From Sulfurovum sp. (GTDB taxonomy: Bacteria; Campylobacterota; Campylobacteria; Campylobacterales; Sulfurovaceae): a stretch of DNA of 9,321 nucleotides. A model generated the notes under the pieces. It made no database searches and had not been told where the DNA came from. It saw only the letters and a program-made list of their open reading frames with translations. The translations under genes and the position numbers were made by a program. The DNA lies in the NCBI GenBank assembly GCA_015663065.1, contig DQSX01000076.1:1-9321 (forward strand), in the 5' to 3' direction. Positions 6,217 to 9,321 of the stretch are shown piece after piece. Numbering within the stretch: the stretch's first letter is position 1; the number at the start of each line of letters is the position of its first letter.

Positions 6217-6224
6217 TATGCTTT

Positions 6225-6923
6225 TTGTTTCTCTATCAACCCACATCCGGTTACTGTTACAACAGTGATTCCATCTTTTTATATGATTTTATCTTTGGTT
6301 TTAATCCTAAAGGAGAGTTACTGGATGTAGGCTGTGGTGTAGGTATTATTTCCCTCTTGTTAACACGTGATTTTCCTCTTCAGACCAGTATTATTGATAA
6401 ACAGGAGAAGATGCTCTCTTATGCCAAACATAATTTTTCATTGAACGGTCTGGACACTAAAGCCTACTTGGGTGACTTTGAGGAGCATCAGACAGAGGAT
6501 CGTTATGATTTCATTATCTCCAACCCTCCTTTTTATGATGCAGCAGTGACACAAAGTGAAAATACCCATCTCAATATTGCACGCTATGCACATCACCTTC
6601 CCATAGAAAGCTTCATCAAAAAAGTGAAAACTTTTTTAAGACCCAAAGGGTGGTTCATTTTCTGTTATGATGCCAAACAGATAGACCTGCTTTTGCATCA
6701 TTTAAAAATCAATGGTATCAACCCGGAGAAGATACAGTTTGTGCATTCAAAGATAGAGAGAGATTCAAAACTGGTGATGATCGCTGCGAGGAACAATTCA
6801 AAGTCTATGACACAGATATTGCCTCCTTTTGTTGTTTTTGATGAGAAAAATGTCTATACGGAAAAAGCAATGAAAGCTTTTGAACGTGCTTCGACAAACA
6901 GTATTAAAGGTGACTTTGAATGA
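6225..6923 (+). CDS. TrmN6-like N6-adenine methyltransferase (probable tRNA modification)
   Basis: From TTG 6225 the protein has 232 residues and begins MFLYQPTSGYCYNSDSIFLY, the N-terminal Y.P..GY.YNSDS..L signature of the TrmN6/YfiC group. LDVGCGVGI (33-41) is SAM motif I and NPPF (100-103) is the catalytic motif IV of N6-adenine methyltransferases. TrmN6 of E. coli makes m6A37 in tRNA1(Val). The segment KLVMIAARNNS, followed by a conserved PPFVVFDEKNVYTE near the end, also fits that family. The frame is open upstream to a TTG at 6195, but the -10 box and Shine-Dalgarno favour 6225. The last four bases overlap the next ATG (ATGA at 6920-6923). I do not give a symbol because substrate choice varies in this family; rRNA or another tRNA are alternatives. 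Confidence 0.82.
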   Translation: MFLYQPTSGYCYNSDSIFLYDFIFGFNPKGELLDVGCGVGIISLLLTRDFPLQTSIIDKQEKMLSYAKHNFSLNGLDTKAYLGDFEEHQTEDRYDFIISNPPFYDAAVTQSENTHLNIARYAHHLPIESFIKKVKTFLRPKGWFIFCYDAKQIDLLLHHLKINGINPEKIQFVHSKIERDSKLVMIAARNNSKSMTQILPPFVVFDEKNVYTEKAMKAFERASTNSIKGDFE

Positions 6924-7303
6924 GAGATGAAGAATTGATGCAAAAAGAGGGCTACAACTACAGATTCAACCCTTCAGAATGTGAAGCTTGCGGAGGACAC
7001 TGCTGTACGGGTGAGAGCGGTTACATTTGGGCAAAATATGCCGAGATAGAAAAAATGGCGGATTTTGTTAACCTTAGTGTAGAAGATTTTGCTACAATGT
7101 ACTTAAGAAAGGTGAAACATCGCTATTCTCTTGTTGAAAAGAAGCTTGCAGAAGATAATTTTGCCTGTATTTTCTTTGATGAAGAGATGAAGCGTTGTTC
7201 TATCTACCCTGTACGACCCTTGCAGTGTCGTACTTTCCCTTTTTGGGAACAATTTAAAAACAGTGAAGATGAGGTAAAAAAAGAGTGTCCTGGAATCGTA
7301 TAA
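6920..7303 (+). CDS. YkgJ-family cysteine-cluster protein (Fe-S or zinc binding)
   Basis: This 127-residue protein has the YkgJ pattern CEACGGHCC (C21, C24, C28, C29), then C83, C93 in CSIYPVRP, C103 in QCRTFPFW and C123 in ECPGI. Eight cysteines in this order define the family, described as zinc- or iron-chelating and of unknown biochemical role. It has no signal peptide and should be cytoplasmic. Its start overlaps the methyltransferase stop by four bases. AAAGG at 6906-6910, 9 nt upstream, is the ribosome site; a later in-frame ATG at 6938 is less likely. The end overlaps the TPR gene by 19 nt. The tight coupling suggests cotranslation with a methyltransferase and a TPR protein. As I recall, the same trio precedes trpC in Campylobacter. 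Function is unknown. Confidence 0.87.
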   Translation: MRDEELMQKEGYNYRFNPSECEACGGHCCTGESGYIWAKYAEIEKMADFVNLSVEDFATMYLRKVKHRYSLVEKKLAEDNFACIFFDEEMKRCSIYPVRPLQCRTFPFWEQFKNSEDEVKKECPGIV

Positions 7304-8541
7304 TATTAACCTTTTTAACTATGATCACATTTAGTATGGGTACTTCTCAGCCAAAAGAGTTGAGAGTACTGAGTGAAGATGAACTGATCGTACAGGGGCT
7401 TTTGTTTGATGAATACAAAGCCTATGAAATGAGCAGAAAGGTTTTTGCAAAACTCTATGATGATACGGGTGCAAAAGTCTATCTTTTTAGGGAAATGACA
7501 GCCTCTTTGATGGGCAATACCCATATTGTGAACAGTATTGAAAGATTGAAACTATGGGATGAGAAAAACCCCAATAGCATTGAGGCCAAAAGACTGCTAA
7601 TTCCGCTTTATTTGACCAACAGACAGGTAAAAGAGGCCAAGATAGAAGCAGAATTTCTCATAGAAGCATCCAATGAAGCAAAAGATCTTGACCTTGCTTC
7701 CAACCCTTACCTCTACTCCGGTGAATTTAAAAAAGCAATTGAACTGCTCAACAAAGCATATGTCAAGTCATCCAATGAAGATGTGCTTTTGCGTATGGTG
7801 GTCATCATGGATGAGTATACGCAGGAGAGAAAAAAAGCCATACAGCTTTTGGAAACCCATCGCCGTATGAATATTGTCGTGAGTAACCAACTCTACTTTA
7901 AACTTTTATCTCTTTATATCAAAGAGAACAATATTAACGGTGTGATTGAAATATATATGACCCTGTATGATAATGATAAAAAAGAGGAGTATTTAACAAA
8001 GATCATAGAAGCCTATGCCTATAAACGTGATATAGACGGTGCCATTGCATTTCTGGAAGAGAATAATGATGATGACAGGATCCTCTATGACCTTTATAAA
8101 AGTAAAAAATATTTTGATAAAGCTTTGAAGTTGGCAGATAAATTTTATACTAAAGATAAAAATCCCAGATGGTTGGCAGAAAAAGCCATATTAACTTTTG
8201 AAAAAGCCAAAGACAAAAATGATAAACAGATGATCAAACAGGTTGTTGCCTATTTTGACAAAGCACTTTCAGAAGGTGTGGATGACAGTATTTATCTAAA
8301 CTATTACGGCTATACGCTGATCGATAAAGATATTGATGTTAAAAAGGGCATGAAGATCATTTCAGATGCTTTGGTGCAGCAACCGAACAATACCTATTAT
8401 CTTGACTCACTGGCTTGGGGACATTATAAAGAAAAGTCTTGTGACAAAGCCTATGAACTTATGAAAAAAGTGGTAGAGATGGAAGGTTTGGATGAACCTG
8501 AAATTGTAGAACACTGGGATGCCATCCAAAAGTGTAAATAG
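7285..8541 (+). CDS. TPR-repeat protein with N-terminal export-like segment
   Basis: From GTG 7285 the protein has 418 residues and starts MSWNRIILTFLTMITFSMG, a short positively charged then hydrophobic segment resembling a signal peptide or anchor. No lipobox cysteine is present. The rest is helical. TPR-like units are seen at about 143-160 (LYSGEFKKAIELLNKAY), 268-285, 335-363 (SIYLNYYGYTLIDKD) and 370-398 (YYLDSLAWGHYKEKSCDKAY), the last being the best match. Such proteins serve as scaffolds, often periplasmic or outer-membrane associated. GAGG at 7271-7274, 10 nt upstream, supports the GTG start, which overlaps ykgJ by 19 nt; an internal ATG at 7321 would truncate the hydrophobic segment. 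The partner is unknown. In Campylobacter I recall a TPR lipoprotein at this position. Confidence 0.82.
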   Translation: MSWNRIILTFLTMITFSMGTSQPKELRVLSEDELIVQGLLFDEYKAYEMSRKVFAKLYDDTGAKVYLFREMTASLMGNTHIVNSIERLKLWDEKNPNSIEAKRLLIPLYLTNRQVKEAKIEAEFLIEASNEAKDLDLASNPYLYSGEFKKAIELLNKAYVKSSNEDVLLRMVVIMDEYTQERKKAIQLLETHRRMNIVVSNQLYFKLLSLYIKENNINGVIEIYMTLYDNDKKEEYLTKIIEAYAYKRDIDGAIAFLEENNDDDRILYDLYKSKKYFDKALKLADKFYTKDKNPRWLAEKAILTFEKAKDKNDKQMIKQVVAYFDKALSEGVDDSIYLNYYGYTLIDKDIDVKKGMKIISDALVQQPNNTYYLDSLAWGHYKEKSCDKAYELMKKVVEMEGLDEPEIVEHWDAIQKCK

Positions 8542-8543
8542 GC

Positions 8544-8549
8544 TATAAT
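8544..8549 (+). promoter_or_regulatory. -10 box for trpC
   Basis: GCTATAAT fits the gnTAnaAT form of the Campylobacterota sigma-70 -10 element. It begins 3 nt after the TPR gene stop codon. A start near 8556 would leave a short leader with AAGG (8567-8570) 7 nt before the trpC ATG. No -35 box, leader peptide or attenuator hairpin is seen. Confidence 0.6.
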
Positions 8550-8577
8550 ACGCGAAAATTCAGCCTAAGGCAGATAG

Positions 8578-9321
8578 ATGGCTCAGATATTAGACGATAT
8601 TATTAAAAAAACCAGAGAAGATCTGGAAAAAAGAAAAGTGGATTACCCCGTGGAATGGTTGGGACGTTCACTTGCTTTCAACCCTTTTGCACCCAAAGAT
8701 GTAAAGTCTGCACTGCGTGCCACAGAGGAGAATCCTTACCGTATTATTGCTGAGGTAAAAAAGGCAAGCCCAAGTAAAGGGATCATACGTGAAGACTTTG
8801 ATCCGCTTACGATTGCCCAGGCATACGAAAAAGGGGGAGCAGATTCACTCTCTGTGCTTACGGAGCCTCACTTTTTCCAGGGCGATAAAGAGTACCTGGG
8901 AATGATCCGTCGTTATGTAAGTATTCCTCTGCTTAGAAAAGATTTTATAGTTGACAAGTATCAGCTTGTGGAAGCATTGGCGTATGGTGCGGATTATGTG
9001 TTGTTGATCGCTATGGCACTTTCACGTAAAGAGCTGAAAGAGTTGTATGAATATGCACGTCATCTCGGACTGGATGTTCTGGTTGAGGTACACAATAAAA
9101 CTGACTTGGTCAAAGCCATCTTCGCAGGTGCAGAGATCATAGGGATCAACCATAGAAATCTTGAAACCTTTGAGATGGATATGTCGTTAAGTGAAAAACT
9201 GATTCCGCTTATTCCAAATGGAAAGATCATTGTGGCTGAATCTGGCATCAATGATCATGAAACGGTAGTGGAGCTCTCCAAGGTTGGTGCAGATGCGTTT
9301 CTCGTGGGGGAACACTTTATG
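8578..9321 (+). CDS. trpC: indole-3-glycerol-phosphate synthase (3' end outside window)
   Basis: TrpC closes the indole ring from CdRP in the fourth step of tryptophan synthesis. The frame from ATG 8578 is open for 248 codons to the window edge, so roughly 15 residues are missing if the length is the usual 260-265. Beta/alpha-barrel signatures are IIAEVKKASPSKG (56-68; E59 and K61 active-site candidates), SVLTEPHFFQG (92-102), LLRKDFIVDKYQ (118-129; catalytic K121), LVEVHN (168-173; E170), GINHRNLETFEMD (189-201; N191) and IVAESGI (218-224; E221 and S222). It is a monofunctional TrpC with no TrpF domain visible so far. The start has AAGG 7 nt upstream and its own -10 box. It is not next to other trp genes on the left side; the right side is not visible. 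Confidence 0.97.
   Translation, partial: MAQILDDIIKKTREDLEKRKVDYPVEWLGRSLAFNPFAPKDVKSALRATEENPYRIIAEVKKASPSKGIIREDFDPLTIAQAYEKGGADSLSVLTEPHFFQGDKEYLGMIRRYVSIPLLRKDFIVDKYQLVEALAYGADYVLLIAMALSRKELKELYEYARHLGLDVLVEVHNKTDLVKAIFAGAEIIGINHRNLETFEMDMSLSEKLIPLIPNGKIIVAESGINDHETVVELSKVGADAFLVGEHFM

Noticed and set aside
6218..6268. ATG at 6218 as start of the methyltransferase, implying a frameshift
   Set aside because: The frame closes after 16 codons, spacing from the Shine-Dalgarno is too short, and TTG 6225 gives a normal family N-terminus with no need for a frameshift.
7299..7304. TATAAT inside the ykgJ/TPR overlap as a promoter
   Set aside because: A transcript from here would start about 7310, after the GTG start at 7285, and would only allow the truncated start at ATG 7321. 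It is more likely chance in an AT-rich stop-codon region.

Overview
The window is an ordinary, densely packed bacterial chromosome segment with moderately low GC. The proteins and signals suggest Campylobacterota, most like Sulfurovum/Sulfurimonas-type organisms. The reasons are the character of the TrpC, GlyS and PurU proteins, TATAAT-type -10 boxes without clear -35 boxes, and the order methyltransferase - YkgJ-type Cys protein - TPR protein - trpC, which I recall (unchecked) from Campylobacter. The genus is an inference. No phage, plasmid, CRISPR, defence or transposase gene is visible, and no gap between genes exceeds about 145 bases.

Layout. (1) 1-408: 3' end of leuB (leucine synthesis). 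(2) 409-551: a gap filled mostly by a 90-bp palindromic repeat. (3) 552-2090: a tight plus-strand trio, purU (formyl-THF deformylase), trmL (tRNA wobble 2'-O-methyltransferase) and a 68-residue single-span membrane protein. (4) 2151-5389: glyS (glycyl-tRNA synthetase beta chain) followed after 5 nt by a stand-alone MnmC2-like FAD oxidoreductase gene. The latter carries a composite repeat in frame inside its coding sequence. (5) 5386-5412: a perfect 9-bp stem hairpin that contains the stop codons of both convergent genes. (6) 5409-6164, minus strand: aminoacyl-tRNA-protein transferase (Bpt/Ate family). (7) 6165-6224: a compact divergent promoter region. (8) 6225-8541: a translationally linked run of a TrmN6-like N6-adenine methyltransferase, a YkgJ-type cysteine cluster protein and a TPR protein with an N-terminal export-like segment. 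(9) 8578-9321: trpC, cut by the window end, with its own -10 box and Shine-Dalgarno.

Working together. Five of the eleven genes act on or use tRNA: TrmL (position 34), GlyS (charging), MnmC2 (U34 side chain), Bpt (consumes aminoacyl-tRNA for the N-degron pathway) and the TrmN6-like enzyme (probably A37). TrmL, MnmC2 and Bpt could meet on leucine tRNA, but this is inference.

No new multi-gene system is evident. The most notable signals are three different small palindromic repeats within 5 kb: one between genes, one inserted in frame in mnmC2, and one forming the shared 3' ends of two convergent genes. The overlapping divergent promoters, with a probably leaderless bpt mRNA and a TTG-started methyltransferase, are also worth a look.
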